This document shows, in pieces, positions 36,712 to 45,955 of a DNA stretch of 64,000 nucleotides. The translations under genes and the position numbers were made by a program. Origin of the DNA: Methyloversatilis discipulorum (GTDB taxonomy: Bacteria > Pseudomonadota > Gammaproteobacteria > Burkholderiales > Rhodocyclaceae); the NCBI RefSeq assembly GCF_000385375.1, contig NZ_ARVV01000001.1:1178001-1242000 (forward strand), in the 5' to 3' direction. The notes beneath the pieces were generated by a model. That model ran no database searches and had not been told where the DNA came from. It saw only the letters and a program-made list of their open reading frames with translations. Positions within the stretch are counted from its first letter, which is position 1. Each line of letters starts with the position of its first letter.

Positions 36712-39573
36712 ATGCAATTGACCGCCGAACACACGAGCCCCCGTACGCAGTCCCCCAGCCCCGACCAGATCAGCATCGACGAGCTGCCGAACACGGCCGC
36801 CCTGCACGCTGACTACAAGGTGATCCGCCGCAACGGTGCGGTGGTGAACTTCGAGCCGGCCAAGATTTCGATCGCGGTGACCAAGGCTTTCCTGGCGGTG
36901 AATGGCGGGCAGGGTGCCGCGTCGGCGCGCGTGCGCGAACAGGTGGGTGGCATCACCACCCAGGTGGTGCAGGCACTGGTGCGCCGCCAGCCGCACGGCG
37001 GCACCTTCCACATCGAAGACATCCAGGACCAGGTCGAACTGGCGCTGATGCGCTCGGCCGAGCACGACGTGGCCCGCGCCTATGTGCTGTACCGCGAGAA
37101 GCGCGCCGCCGAGCGTGCGCAGAAGCAGCACGCGGTCGAGGCCGCGGCTGACCAGCCGGTGCTGCACGTGGTCGACGGTAACCGTCGCATGCCGCTGGAC
37201 CACGCCGCGCTGCGTGGTCTGATCGAAGCCTCGTGCGAGGCGCTGGGCGACGTGGTGTCGGTCGACGCCATCCTGAACGCCACGCTGTCCAATCTGTACG
37301 ACGGCGTACCGGTCGAGGAAGTGCGCAAGTCCGCCATCATGGCCGCCCGCTCGCTGCTGGAGCAGGACCCGGCCTACGGCTACGTCACCGCCCGCCTGCT
37401 GCTGCACACCATCCGCAACGAAGTGCTGGGCGAGGAGACGTCGCAGGCCGCCATGGCCACCGCCTACGCCGAGTACTTCCCGCGCTACATCAAGCTGGGC
37501 ATCGAAGCCGAACTGCTCGATTCCAAGCTGGCCCAGTTCGACCTCGCCAAGCTGGGCGCCGCACTGGACCACCGCAACGACTTGCGCTTCAACTACCTCG
37601 GCCTGCAGACGCTGTACGACCGCTACTTCCTGCACATCCGCGACCGCCGCATCGAACTGCCGCAGGTGTTCTTCATGCGCGTCGCCATGGGTCTGGCGCT
37701 GAACGAAATCAACCGCGAAGAGCGCGCGATCGAGTTCTACAAGCTGCTGTCCAGCTTCGACTTCATGAGCTCGACGCCGACGCTGTTCAACAGCGGCACG
37801 CTGCGCCCGCAGCTGTCGTCCTGCTACCTCACCACGGTGGCCGACGATCTCGATGGCATTTTCGAGGCGATCAAGGAAAACGCGCTGCTGGCCAAGTTCG
37901 CCGGCGGTCTGGGCAACGACTGGACGCCGGTGCGTGCGCTGGGCTCGCACATCAAGGGCACCAACGGCAAGTCGCAGGGCGTGGTCCCCTTCCTGAAGGT
38001 GGTCAATGACACCGCGGTCGCGGTGAACCAGGGTGGCAAGCGCAAGGGCGCCGTCTGCGCCTACCTGGAAAGCTGGCACCTCGACATCGAGGAATTCCTC
38101 GACCTGCGCAAGAACACTGGCGACGACCGCCGCCGCACGCACGACATGAACACGGCCAACTGGATTCCCGACCTGTTCATGCGCCGCGTGATGGAGAACG
38201 GCGAATGGACGCTGTTCTCGCCGGCCGACTGCCCGGACCTGCACGACCTCTACGGCAGCGCCTTCGAGCAGGCCTACACCCGCTACGAAGAGAAGGCCGC
38301 GCGCGGTGAGATCCGTCTGTTCAAGAAGACGCAGGCGGTCGCGCTGTGGCGCAAGATGCTGTCGATGCTGTTCGAAACCGGCCACCCGTGGATCACCTTC
38401 AAGGATCCGTGCAACCTGCGTTCGCCGCAGCAGCATGTCGGTGTCGTTCATTCCAGCAACCTGTGCACCGAAATCACGCTGAACACCTCGGACACCGAAA
38501 TCGCCGTGTGCAATCTCGGGTCGGTAAATCTGGTCGCCCACCTGAAGGACGACGGCAACGGCGGCAAGGCGCTCGACCACGACAAGCTGCGCAAGACCAT
38601 CCGCACTGCGATGCGCATGCTCGACAACGTGATCGACATCAACTACTACTCGGTCGGCAAGGCGCGCAACGCCAACCTGAAGCACCGCCCGGTCGGCATG
38701 GGCCTGATGGGCTTCCAGGAAGCGCTGCACGAACTGCGCACGCCGTACGCCTCCGACGCGGCGGTCGAGTTCGCCGACCGTTCGATGGAAGCGGTGGCCT
38801 ACTACGCCTACTGGGCCTCGACCGAACTGGCCGAAGAGCGCGGCCGCTATTCCAGCTACAAGGGCAGCCTGTGGGACCGCGGCATCCTGCCGCACGACTC
38901 GCTGGACATCCTGGCCGAGCAGCGCGGCGGCTACCTCGAAGTCGACCGTTCGGTCACGATGGACTGGGACGCGCTGCGCAACCGCATCGCCAACTACGGC
39001 ATGCGCAATTCGAACTGCCTGGCGATCGCACCGACCGCCACCATTTCGAACATCATCGGCGTCGATGCCAGCATCGAGCCGACCTACCAGAACCTGTTCG
39101 TCAAATCGAACCTGTCGGGCGAATTCACCGTGGTGAACGAGCACCTGGTGCGCGACCTGAAGAAGCTGGGTCTGTGGGACGAAGTGATGGTCGCCGACCT
39201 GAAGTATTTCGACGGCTCGCTGTCGCGCATCGACCGCATCCCGGCCGACATCCGCGCGCTCTACGCGACCGCCTTCGAGGTCGAGCCGAAGTGGCTGGTC
39301 GAAGCCGCGTCGCGCCGCCAGAAGTGGATCGACCAGGCGCAGAGCCTGAACATCTACATGGCTGGCGCCTCGGGCAAGAAGCTGGACGAAACCTACAAGC
39401 TGGCCTGGCTGCGCGGCCTGAAGACCACGTACTACCTGCGCGCCATGGGCGCCACCCACGCCGAGAAATCCACCGGCCGCGGCGGCGAACTGAACGCGGT
39501 GCCCAGCCAGTCCGAAGAGCCGGCGCCCAAGTTCTGCGCCATCGACGACCCGACCTGCGAAGCCTGCCAGTGA
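36712..39573 (+). CDS. nrdA: Class Ia ribonucleotide reductase, large subunit
   Basis: A 953-residue catalytic subunit that reduces ribonucleoside diphosphates to deoxy forms. An N-terminal ATP-cone (about 40-130, VIRRNGAVVNFEPAKI) for allosteric control is followed by the ten-stranded barrel with QLSSCYL (first redox Cys), NLCTEI (radical-bearing Cys) and AVCNLGSVNL (second redox Cys). The C-terminal CEAC pair relays electrons from thioredoxin or glutaredoxin. It is preceded by tandem NrdR-like boxes and followed by nrdB after a 149-base spacer with a hairpin. Confidence 0.97.
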   Translation: MQLTAEHTSPRTQSPSPDQISIDELPNTAALHADYKVIRRNGAVVNFEPAKISIAVTKAFLAVNGGQGAASARVREQVGGITTQVVQALVRRQPHGGTFHIEDIQDQVELALMRSAEHDVARAYVLYREKRAAERAQKQHAVEAAADQPVLHVVDGNRRMPLDHAALRGLIEASCEALGDVVSVDAILNATLSNLYDGVPVEEVRKSAIMAARSLLEQDPAYGYVTARLLLHTIRNEVLGEETSQAAMATAYAEYFPRYIKLGIEAELLDSKLAQFDLAKLGAALDHRNDLRFNYLGLQTLYDRYFLHIRDRRIELPQVFFMRVAMGLALNEINREERAIEFYKLLSSFDFMSSTPTLFNSGTLRPQLSSCYLTTVADDLDGIFEAIKENALLAKFAGGLGNDWTPVRALGSHIKGTNGKSQGVVPFLKVVNDTAVAVNQGGKRKGAVCAYLESWHLDIEEFLDLRKNTGDDRRRTHDMNTANWIPDLFMRRVMENGEWTLFSPADCPDLHDLYGSAFEQAYTRYEEKAARGEIRLFKKTQAVALWRKMLSMLFETGHPWITFKDPCNLRSPQQHVGVVHSSNLCTEITLNTSDTEIAVCNLGSVNLVAHLKDDGNGGKALDHDKLRKTIRTAMRMLDNVIDINYYSVGKARNANLKHRPVGMGLMGFQEALHELRTPYASDAAVEFADRSMEAVAYYAYWASTELAEERGRYSSYKGSLWDRGILPHDSLDILAEQRGGYLEVDRSVTMDWDALRNRIANYGMRNSNCLAIAPTATISNIIGVDASIEPTYQNLFVKSNLSGEFTVVNEHLVRDLKKLGLWDEVMVADLKYFDGSLSRIDRIPADIRALYATAFEVEPKWLVEAASRRQKWIDQAQSLNIYMAGASGKKLDETYKLAWLRGLKTTYYLRAMGATHAEKSTGRGGELNAVPSQSEEPAPKFCAIDDPTCEACQ

Positions 39574-39580
39574 GGACTTT

Positions 39581-39612
39581 CCACCCTTGTCTGCTTCTGC
39601 AGGCAAGGGTGG
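39581..39612 (+). terminator. Strong hairpin between nrdA and nrdB
   Basis: Stem CCACCCTTG-t-CTGC / GCAG-g-CAAGGGTGG with loop TTCT starts 7 bases after the nrdA stop. There is no T tract, so it looks like an mRNA processing or stabilising element, or a partial attenuator, rather than a full terminator. Confidence 0.55.
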
Positions 39613-39722
39613 GGGCTAGAGGCTGGGGGCCAGGGGCGAGCGGAGCGTGCTCCGCGCATCGCCCCACCTGACTAAAGCAATACCCGGCGCGCCGCGCGCG
39701 CCGACTGAAGGAGAGAACAACA

Positions 39723-40874
39723 ATGCTGAGTTTCGAAGACGACCTGCCGATGACCGCAACGCAACCCGGCCTGGCGCTGCGCACTCCGATGCCTGACTCG
39801 CGCGAACTGCCGATGTCGCCGCCGGCCACGCCGGCCGCCCAGGGTGACGCGCGCATGCGCCGCATCCGCGCCGAAGACAAGCGCGTCATCAACGGCGGCA
39901 CCGACGTGAACCAGCTCGTGCCCTTCAAGTACAAGTGGGCCTGGGAAAAGTACCTCGCCGGCTGCGCCAACCACTGGATGCCGCAGGAAGTGAACATGCA
40001 GCGCGACATCGAACTGTGGAAGTCGCCGAACGGCCTGACCGACGACGAACGCCGTCTGGTCAAGCGCAACCTCGGCTTCTTCGTCACCGCCGATTCGCTG
40101 GCCGCCAACAACATCGTGCTCGGCACCTACCGCCACATCACCGCGCCCGAGTGCCGCCAGTACCTGCTGCGCCAAGCCTTCGAAGAGGCCATCCACACCC
40201 ACGCCTACCAGTACATCGTCGAGTCGCTGGGCCTGGACGAAGGCGAGGTGTTCAACGCCTATCACGAAGTGCAGTCCATCCGTGACAAGGACGAGTTCCT
40301 CATCCCCTTCATCGACGTGCTGACCGACCCGGCCTTCAAGACCGGCACGCCCGAAGCCGACCAGCAACTGCTGAAGAGCCTCATCGTGTTTGCCTGCCTG
40401 ATGGAAGGCCTGTTCTTCTACGTCGGCTTCGTGCAGATCCTCGCCCTCGGTCGCCAGAACAAGATGACCGGCGCCGCCGAGCAGTACCAGTACATCCTGC
40501 GCGACGAGTCCATGCACTGCAATTTCGGCATCGACCTGATCAACCAGATCAAGCTCGAAAACCCGCACCTCTGGACCCCGGAATTCCGCGAAGAGTTGAA
40601 GGCGCTGTTCCGCAAGGCCGTCGAGCTGGAATACCGCTACGCCGAAGACACCATGCCGCGCGGCGTGCTCGGCCTGAACTCCAACATGTTCAAGGAATAC
40701 CTGCGCTTCATCGCCAACCGCCGCGCCCAGCAGATCGGTCTGGATGTGCTGTACCCGGGCGCCGAGAACCCCTTCCCGTGGATGAGCGAAATGATCGACC
40801 TGAAGAAGGAACGCAACTTCTTCGAAACCCGGGTGATCGAGTATCAGACGGGTGGGGCGTTGAGTTGGGATTGA
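39723..40874 (+). CDS. nrdB: Class Ia ribonucleotide reductase, small subunit
   Basis: A 383-residue radical-generating subunit. Di-iron ligand motifs are visible in the ferritin-like helices: [12 protein letters not shown] (with the radical tyrosine region), [10 protein letters not shown] and [17 protein letters not shown] lies 8 bases before ATG 39723. It shares the nrdA promoter across a 149-base spacer and is followed by a strong terminator. Core housekeeping; length is normal. Confidence 0.97.
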   Translation: MLSFEDDLPMTATQPGLALRTPMPDSRELPMSPPATPAAQGDARMRRIRAEDKRVINGGTDVNQLVPFKYKWAWEKYLAGCANHWMPQEVNMQRDIELWKSPNGLTDDERRLVKRNLGFFVTADSLAANNIVLGTYRHITAPECRQYLLRQAFEEAIHTHAYQYIVESLGLDEGEVFNAYHEVQSIRDKDEFLIPFIDVLTDPAFKTGTPEADQQLLKSLIVFACLMEGLFFYVGFVQILALGRQNKMTGAAEQYQYILRDESMHCNFGIDLINQIKLENPHLWTPEFREELKALFRKAVELEYRYAEDTMPRGVLGLNSNMFKEYLRFIANRRAQQIGLDVLYPGAENPFPWMSEMIDLKKERNFFETRVIEYQTGGALSWD

Positions 40875-40937
40875 TGGATGGTCGTAGATTCTCATTAGAG
40901 ACGATAACGTCTCATTCGCGACAGTAACGCACGCCTC

Positions 40938-40961
40938 AGGGCGCCCTCGGGCGCCCTTTTT
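40938..40961 (+). terminator. Rho-independent terminator after nrdB
   Basis: A perfect 9-bp stem (AGGGCGCCC / GGGCGCCCT) with a 2-base loop runs into TTTTTC. A smaller 6-bp inverted repeat (GAGACG-ATAA-CGTCTC, 40898-40913) lies just upstream. Confidence 0.9.
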
Positions 40962-41316
40962 CTTGTTCATGTTGGATTGGAGAGCGGTCTGGTGCGCGCG
41001 AGTGTTGCGTGCTCTCGGCCCCAAAAGACCTTGCTGTCCTCTCTCTTACGCATCCGAGACAAACAATCTCTCGTTAGAGAGGAGAGTAGTAGGTCTCTCC
41101 CGGCCTGCACGACTTGTGATCTCGACTATATGCAGCCCATTGAAACTGACTTTACCCTGGGCCGCTTAATGATTGGGACAGGAGTGGGGTCAAATTAATG
41201 ACAAGAGTGGCGGTGCACGAGGTTGTCCAGCGGGTAGAGATGAGCGATGCCGCGCAGAAGTGCATACGTCGCCTCGGCGCATGAACTTGGGGCTTCGCGC
41301 TCTCGGAGGAGAATGC

Positions 41317-41376
41317 GTGTTTGGCACTGTTCACTACCATCCGGTACTGGGCCGCTTCGTTAGCCGGGATCTGTAG
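41317..41376 (+). pseudogene. Rhs/YD-repeat core fragment
   Basis: A short frame encodes YHPVLGRFVSRDL before a stop. This resembles the Y-DP-x-GRF-x-S-x-DP motif at the end of Rhs repeat cores. Only about 20 residues remain and there is no start, so it is at best a remnant. Confidence 0.35.
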
Positions 41377-41642
41377 CCCTTGATCGAGGGGTCAAGCTCA
41401 AGAAGCAGGCACATGTCTGCTGCAAGCCGGCCCCCAACAGGGATCACTCGCTGGTTCTTCTCGGAGGGGAACTGGACGATGTGGGCGCCAGGCAGGCCAC
41501 GGCCAATCTTTCGGGACGGAGTGGTCGACGTTGACTTGTGCGCGGCGTTCGAGAGCCTGTCTGAATTAGCAGGATGAGAATTATGCCTTTCCAATATTAA
41601 GGAAACGCATTGACGACCTTGAGCGCCCGTCGTTTGAGGCAT
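41334..41642 (-). pseudogene. Remnant resembling the N-terminal part of a TnsA-like endonuclease
   Basis: About 100 residues on the minus strand. The middle reads RKIGRGLPGAHIVQFPSEKN, then GRLAADMCLLLELDPSIKGY. This fits the N-terminal part of TnsA/heteromeric transposase endonucleases, in which FPS-K-N, then E-xx-L, LLE-DP and Y follow in this spacing. It stops after about 100 residues, at the point where the Rhs-like fragment lies on the other strand, so the catalytic part is missing. No tnsB or tnsC is visible. The similarity was judged by eye. Confidence 0.35.
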
Positions 41643-41830
41643 CCGCTCGAAGGAGACTGTCCAATTCGGGGCTGTTCAGCTGGCTACTACTCTTGTCGGA
41701 AGCGTTTGCCCGCCACGCCTCTGTCCGAGTTACCTGGCGTCAGAGGCTTGGACTTGCCCCGACAACCGTGCGATCAACAATATCTGTTTCGCCCTTCTTG
41801 CCGTCTCGAAACACCTGAGTGCATCGCTGC

Positions 41831-42466
41831 TTACTTTGGACTGATCCGATAGACGCAACGGTGGCCGCCTGCTTGAAGGTGCTCAATGCGCCGAATGAAT
41901 GCTGACGGTCCAAGTACCTCCTGAAAGACTTGTAACTCCGAACTGCAAAACCCCTGACAGGCACTTGCGGCGGCGCAAATGGGGCAATGGTCTTCGATAA
42001 GCAGAAGATCTTGGCCGTCAGTCTCTACTCTGGCCATATACCCTTCAGCTGTTCGAGCCTCTGCGAGCCGGTGCAGGCGCGTTTTGGTGTCCGTAGCTTC
42101 ACCGCAGGCGCGCCTGTACTCACGCAGACTTTCCTCGTCGCGACGTGCCAAGAGCAGCTCTAGGCCATCGTCACCGAAGGCCACTCGAACACTGGAGAGT
42201 AGTTGCACAGCTAGTTGCGAGTGGGCGTCAGGAAAACGGCTGAAGCCGGCGGCAGTTAGCGCCCAAACTTGCCTAGGACGGCCGGCTGAAGCCCTGCACT
42301 CTGGCCGACCATCAATTAAACCTTCTGAAACAAGCTTTTGGACCTGCTGGCGGGCCGCTTCTGGCGTGATCCCAAGTTGTCTCGCGAGCGAGGCCGTGGA
42401 GGCCGGCCCCTTCGTCTTGATCATGAAAAGTATGCGGTCACCCGCCTTTGAAGAAGAAATATCCAA
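41831..42466 (-). CDS. SufR-like winged-helix regulator with cysteine cluster
   Basis: A 211-residue regulator. TTG 42466 is chosen because AAGGA lies 5 bases upstream, although the frame is open further. The N-terminal winged helix-turn-helix (about 5-75) reads ASLARQLGITPEAARQQVQKL. The C-terminal part has CPICAAASACQGFC, a C-x2-C-x5-C-x3-C set like the Fe-S ligands of SufR-type regulators. It is divergent from an MFS transporter, and the 75-base gap has an inverted repeat. It probably represses the transporter and responds to Fe-S state, metal or redox stress; the signal is inferred. Confidence 0.78.
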   Translation of the reverse strand: MDISSSKAGDRILFMIKTKGPASTASLARQLGITPEAARQQVQKLVSEGLIDGRPECRASAGRPRQVWALTAAGFSRFPDAHSQLAVQLLSSVRVAFGDDGLELLLARRDEESLREYRRACGEATDTKTRLHRLAEARTAEGYMARVETDGQDLLLIEDHCPICAAASACQGFCSSELQVFQEVLGPSAFIRRIEHLQAGGHRCVYRISPK

Positions 42467-42502
42467 GTAAATCCTTGCTAAATTAAACGGCGCTGCTAAT
42501 AT

Positions 42503-42518
42503 GCAAGAAATAACTTGC
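42503..42518. promoter_or_regulatory. Inverted-repeat operator between regulator and MFS gene
   Basis: GCAAG-N6-CTTGC, a perfect 5-bp inverted repeat in the 75-base divergent gap. The CAAG-N6-CTTG layout is close to SufR-type sites (CAAC-N6-GTTG). It is a likely site for the SufR-like regulator at 41831-42466. Confidence 0.5.
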
Positions 42519-42541
42519 TTATCGTACAGGAAGCCGAACAA

Positions 42542-43996
42542 GTGACCTCACGCAATCCGACGACGCCAGCAAGTGCAACATGGCGTGGACTCTTCTGTAA
42601 GGGATCTGCATCGAAGACCATCGTTCTTGCTGCTGGCGTGGCTCTGCATGCAGTCAATGTTTATATTGTTACAACGATCCTTCCATCGGTCGTCAAGGAC
42701 ATCGGGGGCCTCCCATACTACGCTTGGAACACGACGCTATTCGTTGTTGCAGCGATCATTGGATCGGCAATAGCGGCTGAACTTGAGCTGCGATCCGGAC
42801 CTAAGGCGTCTTACTGGCTTGCGCTCGGCGCCTTCTCCGTGGGGTCGGCGATCTGCGCGCTCGCTCCGCTCATGGCCTGGCTGCTGATCGGACGCTTCAT
42901 CCAGGGCCTCGGTGGCGGCCTCCTGTTCGCTCTGAGCTACTCGCTGATTCGCACGTTGTTTCCACCTTCACTATGGACGCGCGCTATGGCGCTTGTATCG
43001 GGAATGTGGGGCGGTGCGACATTGTGCGGTCCTGCCATTGGAGGAGTCCTGGCGCAGGTCGGAAGTTGGCGGCACGCGTTTTGGGTGCTTCTGCCTGCCT
43101 GCGCTCTTCTTGCGATCTTAGCGGGCAATTGCTTACCGAAAGGAGCGGCTGAAGTGCGTAGGAAACAAGGGTTTCCGCTTGTTCAGTTAATGACATTAGT
43201 CACGTCTGTCGGACTCATAAGTGTCGCAGGTGTCATTGAACAAACATCTTGGAAAATTCCAATTCTCGTGTGTGGCATGTTGCTTATCGTACCGTTGCCG
43301 AAAATGGATAAACGCCCGGCGCAAAGACTGCTACCAGAGGGCGCTTATACGATGAACCGTGCGCTTGGTCAGATATATATGTGCATAGCTCTGCTCATGA
43401 TCGCGCTGAGCGCCGAAATCTTCGTTCCTTACTTTCTGCAATCCATCCAAGGGCACTCGGCCTTATTGTCAGGTTATCTGACAGCAAGCATGGCGGCAGG
43501 CTGGACAATCGCTTCATTAATCAGCTCTTCCGCAAACGAAATATGGGCCAAGCGAGCTGTGCGAACAGGGCCTCTCATTGTTACAGCTGCTTCAATCTCT
43601 CTCGCCGTTCTACTGCCGAAGGAGTCGGCTGCGTTTGGTTACGACTTCTGGATCACATGCCTTGCGTTGCTCGCCACAGGATTTGGAGTGGGAATGGGAT
43701 GGCCTCATCTTCTTGCGCGAATCCTTGACGAAGCACCGGCCGGACAAGAAAATCTCGCTGCTGCGTCAATTACAACAGTGCAGCTATACGCGACTGCTTT
43801 AGGCGCGGCGATTGCTGGATTAATTGCGAACGCTGCCGGTTTGGCTGACCCTGGCGGTAAGGAGGGCGCAACGTTGGCCGCCTTCTGGCTGTTTCTATTG
43901 CTTTCGTTGCCCGCACTTGTTGCGGGGTGGATAGCGAATAAACTGTCTCGCCGGCCTATTCACATTGAGGCGGCGATGAAGGAACACGGCGCTTAA
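42542..43996 (+). CDS. MFS multidrug-type transporter
   Basis: A 484-residue inner-membrane protein with about 14 hydrophobic segments and a long C-terminal half, typical of MFS exporters. GTG 42542 with AGGAAG 9 bases upstream is preferred to TTG 42515, which would overlap the operator. The motif GRFIQGLGGGLLFALSYSLI is a family segment. Base composition is lower in GC than in the core genes, suggesting transfer. It is divergent from and probably repressed by the SufR-like protein. The substrate is unknown. Confidence 0.85.
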   Translation: MTSRNPTTPASATWRGLFCKGSASKTIVLAAGVALHAVNVYIVTTILPSVVKDIGGLPYYAWNTTLFVVAAIIGSAIAAELELRSGPKASYWLALGAFSVGSAICALAPLMAWLLIGRFIQGLGGGLLFALSYSLIRTLFPPSLWTRAMALVSGMWGGATLCGPAIGGVLAQVGSWRHAFWVLLPACALLAILAGNCLPKGAAEVRRKQGFPLVQLMTLVTSVGLISVAGVIEQTSWKIPILVCGMLLIVPLPKMDKRPAQRLLPEGAYTMNRALGQIYMCIALLMIALSAEIFVPYFLQSIQGHSALLSGYLTASMAAGWTIASLISSSANEIWAKRAVRTGPLIVTAASISLAVLLPKESAAFGYDFWITCLALLATGFGVGMGWPHLLARILDEAPAGQENLAAASITTVQLYATALGAAIAGLIANAAGLADPGGKEGATLAAFWLFLLLSLPALVAGWIANKLSRRPIHIEAAMKEHGA

Positions 43997-44113
43997 CTCG
44001 TCGAGGAAGAGAAGCGCGAGCGTATGGGGCGTCACACTCCCTGCTGTAGAGAAGTAAGTTGAGGGGACGCCTTAGGCAAGGAGCGGGGACTAAATTTCTG
44101 TTTGGTTAATAAA

Positions 44114-44148
44114 CAACCTTTCCCGATCCAATGAATCGGGAAAGGTTG
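44114..44148 (-). terminator. Terminator of the Tsx-like gene
   Basis: A perfect 14-bp stem (CAACCTTTCCCGAT / ATCGGGAAAGGTTG) with a 7-base loop, followed on the minus strand by TTTATTAA. It lies between the convergent MFS and Tsx-like genes. Confidence 0.85.
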
Positions 44149-44166
44149 AAAAGACTTTAGCAGGTA

Positions 44167-44973
44167 CTAGAGGTTCAATTGGAGCATTAACTGCGGATGG
44201 CTTTCGTCGGTGGTTGTACCGTATTTGTTGCGATAGTACTGGTACTCAATCCCGCCATAGAGGGATCTTGGTGCGGCGCCGACAAACCGAGAAATATCAA
44301 GCAATAGACGCGGCTGTGTCAAGAATTGAGTTTTTGAGCCTTCGAAAGCGGGGCCAATTGCTTTCCAGTACCCCTCGAGTTTTCCTTCAATTCCGCCGAA
44401 GGTGAAAGGAATTAGAAAGCAATGTGCGATACGATACGTGTCGCGCGATTGAACTTCGCCGAAGGCATTGCGACTATCATCGAAGTAGCCGGAGAAGGAA
44501 ATGTTCTGATAGCCTCCTGCGGGAGACGGAAGGGTGAATTCAATTCCAGTCACCCAAGCGCGCGTGTCTGGTCTAAACTCACTGGTCTTTGAGCCCGCCG
44601 AGATTCCCGCTAGCCAGCCCACATCCCGAATCCATCCGACTTGCATTGGACGCTTAAGAACTTTGCTCAGACTGAGAGTGTGATACCACTCGCCAAAGAA
44701 GTCTGTGGGACCTTCTTTTTGTCCCGATATGGCGCCGATTTCCTCCTTTTCTGATCGTGCAATATCAATATATGCATAATTGCTCCCCAAAGAATAAGCG
44801 TTGGCGTACTCAATTGTTACAGTCTGTTTGGCGATTCGTTCGTTGTTGAACGGCTCCTTGTATCTGCTGCTGTACAGATACTGGATATTTAGGTTTGACC
44901 ACTCCGCTGTATAAGCAAGGCTCGGTGAAGTGATCGTGATGGCAGCTAACGTCAGTTGGTGTAATTTTTTCAT
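44167..44973 (-). CDS. Tsx-like outer-membrane channel
   Basis: A 268-residue exported protein with signal peptide (MKKLHQLTLAAITITSPSLA) and an amphipathic beta-strand pattern throughout, ending LMLQLNL. Starting with AEWSNLNIQYLYSSRYKEPF, it resembles the Tsx/OmpK nucleoside-channel family (about 270 residues). It lies downstream of the AraC gene on the same strand, 66 bases away, and may serve as the uptake pore for the compound handled by the VOC/cytochrome pair. Low GC like its neighbours. Confidence 0.7.
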   Translation of the reverse strand: MKKLHQLTLAAITITSPSLAYTAEWSNLNIQYLYSSRYKEPFNNERIAKQTVTIEYANAYSLGSNYAYIDIARSEKEEIGAISGQKEGPTDFFGEWYHTLSLSKVLKRPMQVGWIRDVGWLAGISAGSKTSEFRPDTRAWVTGIEFTLPSPAGGYQNISFSGYFDDSRNAFGEVQSRDTYRIAHCFLIPFTFGGIEGKLEGYWKAIGPAFEGSKTQFLTQPRLLLDISRFVGAAPRSLYGGIEYQYYRNKYGTTTDESHPQLMLQLNL

Positions 44974-45039
44974 TTTCTCCTCCTTGGGGCGAGTTTATCC
45001 CTCGCCGATAACCAGCGATTGAAGAAAAACAGAAAGGGA

Positions 45040-45930
45040 TTAAGGGTTTCGCCGGTGGCGATTTGGTGGTGGTAGGCCGGCCAGCTTAAACGCTCGACTC
45101 ATCGCACCATGGCCTGAAAATCCGGTCATTTCTGCAATGGCGTCGAGCGGCTGGGTGCTCTCCGTAATTAGCGTTCGTGCTTTTGCAATTCGTTGTTGGA
45201 CAAGGTATTGGTGTGGCGGAATTCCGAATGACTCCTTGAAGGCGCGGACAAAGTAATGTTGGCTAAGACCGGCAAGTCTCGCCATCATTTCTACGGTAAT
45301 CCGCTTCTCCAAATTGAAGTGTAAGAATTCGATTATTCTTCTCTTGTTTCCAGGCGACAAACCGCCTCGTGATTTTCTAGAAAGGCGTACAGAGCAGCTT
45401 GCCATCTCTGCCACTATCATCGGCGCGGCCGCACCGAGATAGTGGTAGGGGTCAACATAGCCGGAAAGCATCCCGTACCAAAGCTGTGTCAACATCGATG
45501 CGAGGAACGGATCGCTTAGCTTGTGTTCATGCAGTGTCCCAAAGTCAAGTTCAGGGTAACCAAAGGCCGATGAGAGTTGCAAGATCTCCTCGGTCATAGG
45601 CAGACTAACGAGAAGAAAACGATGTGTATGATCGAACTGATAAAATGAGGAGACATTCGGCTTTCGTACGAGTATGTCACCGGGTTCGATCATTGCGGAA
45701 CGCGGTCCGGAACCCAAGTCAAAAACTGCATTTCCTCGCCCCGAGACTTGCAGCCCTACCCATAACTCAGGCGTTGCTTCGTGCGGATATACACCAGCGG
45801 GTTGTGCTGCGAGAACAAGACTTGGCTCGGATTTTCCGTACTCCCTAAAATCCTCTACGAATTTGCAGTAGGCGCTATCGGAGTAGATTCGTATAGCATT
45901 CGACTGTGCCCTAGTTCGCGATTCGTGCAT
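45040..45930 (-). CDS. AraC-family regulator with cupin sensor domain
   Basis: A 296-residue activator. The N-terminal cupin-type domain (about 25-170) contains LWVGLQVSGRGNAVFDLG and PGDILVRKPN. Two helix-turn-helix units follow at about 195-290 (ITVEMMARLAGLSQHYFVRAF and PLDAIAEMTGFSGHGAMSRAF). GGGAGAAG precedes ATG 45930. It lies between the cytochrome c gene and the Tsx-like gene, all on the minus strand. A tandem 11-bp repeat upstream of the VOC gene is a likely binding site. Confidence 0.88.
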   Translation of the reverse strand: MHESRTRAQSNAIRIYSDSAYCKFVEDFREYGKSEPSLVLAAQPAGVYPHEATPELWVGLQVSGRGNAVFDLGSGPRSAMIEPGDILVRKPNVSSFYQFDHTHRFLLVSLPMTEEILQLSSAFGYPELDFGTLHEHKLSDPFLASMLTQLWYGMLSGYVDPYHYLGAAAPMIVAEMASCSVRLSRKSRGGLSPGNKRRIIEFLHFNLEKRITVEMMARLAGLSQHYFVRAFKESFGIPPHQYLVQQRIAKARTLITESTQPLDAIAEMTGFSGHGAMSRAFKLAGLPPPNRHRRNP

Positions 45931-45955
45931 CGTCTTCTCCCTCGCTCAAGAACTT

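Larger units (their letters stand above)
40963..41830. other. Gene-poor junction with mobile-element debris
   Basis: No intact gene is visible. Base composition drops from the GC-rich flank. The stretch holds a small hairpin (CTCTC-GTTA-GAGAG, 41068-41081), an imperfect direct repeat (GACAGGAGTGG at 41177-41187 and GACAAGAGTGG at 41200-41210), and fragments resembling an Rhs core and a TnsA endonuclease. From 41643 to 41830 nothing can be named. It looks like a scar of repeated insertions at the left edge of the accessory region. Confidence 0.6.

Noticed and set aside
36694-39606. Very long open frame antisense to nrdA (about 970 residues)
   Set aside because: It mirrors the codon structure of nrdA in GC-rich DNA, has no recognisable domains and is rich in Val, Gln, Arg and His from complementary codons.
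41740-41964. Possible IS-type transposase fragment on the minus strand (ETDIVDRTVVGAS)
   Set aside because: The resemblance to IS transposase segments is too short and overlaps the regulator gene.
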